Below, one piece after another: positions 10,598-10,834 of a stretch of DNA of 10,834 bases (the stretch's first letter is position 1; the number at the start of each line of letters is the position of its first letter). The notes beneath the pieces were generated by a model. It worked only from the letters and a program-made list of their open reading frames with translations. It made no database searches and was not told where the DNA came from. The stretch comes from Candidatus Kuenenbacteria bacterium GW2011_GWA2_42_15 (lineage in GTDB: Bacteria; Patescibacteriota; Patescibacteriia; UBA2196; GWA2-42-15): positions 1 to 10,834 of the forward strand of contig LCCW01000038.1 in assembly GCA_000998185.1 (NCBI GenBank). Reading direction: 5' to 3'. The translations under genes were made by a program, and so were the position numbers.

Positions 10598-10626
10598 TTG
10601 ACATTAGGGGGTGAAAATGAAATAAT
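10598..10626 (+). promoter_or_regulatory. Sigma70 promoter of the right-hand operon
   Basis: A perfect -35 TTGACA (10598-10603), a 17-bp spacer and AATAAT (10621-10626, five of six matches) precede the helicase remnant by about 35 bp. It is the best promoter in the window by consensus. Confidence 0.7.
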
Positions 10627-10661
10627 TAAAGTATTGAAGTAATTTATTATTGTAGAAAAAT

Positions 10662-10739
10662 ATGAGCCATTCAGATCTAACATTTATTACCAATGAGAAA
10701 GGTCAAAATCTCAAAGAGAAATTTGAGGCCAAATATTGA
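10662..10739 (+). pseudogene. Remnant of a PLD/SNF2-type helicase N-terminus
   Basis: This 25-codon frame reads MSHSDLTFITNEKGQNLKEK, then FEAKY and TGA. TFITNE-x-x-x-LK-x-(K/R)F is how many helicase-related proteins with an N-terminal phospholipase-D-like domain begin; those run to about 1000 residues. Here the frame stops immediately, as though an internal deletion had joined the first 20-odd codons to the last few. It is directly behind a good promoter and 9 nt before the next gene. The identification rests on about 15 residues from memory of the family and is tentative. Confidence 0.4.
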
Positions 10740-10748
10740 AAACTAATT

Positions 10749-10834
10749 ATGAATAATAACGGCATACATCGTAAAAAGGATTCGGCGCGGATTGTGTGGG
10801 ACTCAAAACCCCGCCGAGCACCAAACCCAAAAGA
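10749..10834 (+). CDS. N-terminus of an unidentified gene, possibly a DNA methyltransferase, partial
   Basis: An open frame from ATG 10749 runs to the window end with no stop. It encodes 28 residues: MNNNGIHRKKDSARIVWDSK, then PRRAPNPK. The RIVWDSKPRR...NPK string resembles the start of some N4/N6-type DNA methyltransferases that lie beside PLD/SNF2 helicases in restriction-like systems. No catalytic motif (such as DPPY) is within the window. The position right after the helicase remnant supports one operon. Identity is uncertain. Confidence 0.4.
   Translation, partial: MNNNGIHRKKDSARIVWDSKPRRAPNPK

Noticed and set aside
1..10834. CRISPR array
   Set aside because: No regularly spaced repeats of 20-40 bp with unique spacers occur. 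The repeats present are paired tRNA pieces or palindromes.

Overview
The window looks like a genome fragment of a candidate phyla radiation (Patescibacteria/Parcubacteria-type) bacterium. This is inferred from content, not from a database match. The signs are compact genes with little Shine-Dalgarno signal, a stand-alone minor pseudopilin cassette, dnaG directly followed by rpoD, small GIY-YIG, four-helix-bundle and RhuM genes, tRNAs without an encoded CCA, and many GC-rich palindromic repeats between AT-rich spacers. TGA is used as a stop, so the code appears to be the standard bacterial one.

Layout. 1-173: tail of a REP-associated (Y1/IS200-like) transposase followed by two REP-like palindromes. 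183-2777: four tightly packed + strand genes in the order FimU/GspH-, PilV/GspI-, PilW/GspJ- and PilX/GspK-like, a minor pseudopilin cassette. 2871-2900: palindromic terminator between convergent genes. 2933-3436 (-): membrane-anchored protein of unknown function. 3483-3659 (-): a 58-codon TRAF-type zinc-finger microprotein. It has its own promoter, which diverges from a + strand promoter that faces a tRNA-Ser locus.

3803-4238: a GIY-YIG nuclease gene sits between a copy of the 5' half of tRNA-Ser(GGA), broken at the first anticodon base, and the intact tRNA. murB begins almost directly at the end of that tRNA. 5451-5655: MITE/REP-like inverted-repeat element. 5736-8905: dnaG and rpoD, primase and main sigma factor, probably cotranscribed. 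8961-9335: four-helix-bundle (23S IVP-like) gene enclosed by inverted purine/pyrimidine-rich repeats. 9382-9453: tRNA-Asn(GTT), whose last 18 bases recur 186 bp downstream after a GC-rich structured insert. 9669-9742: further strong palindromes.

9866-10834: a decayed accessory region. It holds a frameshifted radC N-terminus, a shortened RhuM gene, a 25-codon remnant that resembles the start of a PLD/SNF2-type helicase behind a good sigma70 promoter, and the first 28 codons of a gene that may be a DNA methyltransferase running off the window.

The housekeeping genes (murB, dnaG, rpoD, two tRNAs) form a stable backbone. The points of interest are the small elements lodged against it. Both tRNA genes carry a partial self-duplication with an insert, and the two sites are broken at different places (anticodon and T-loop).
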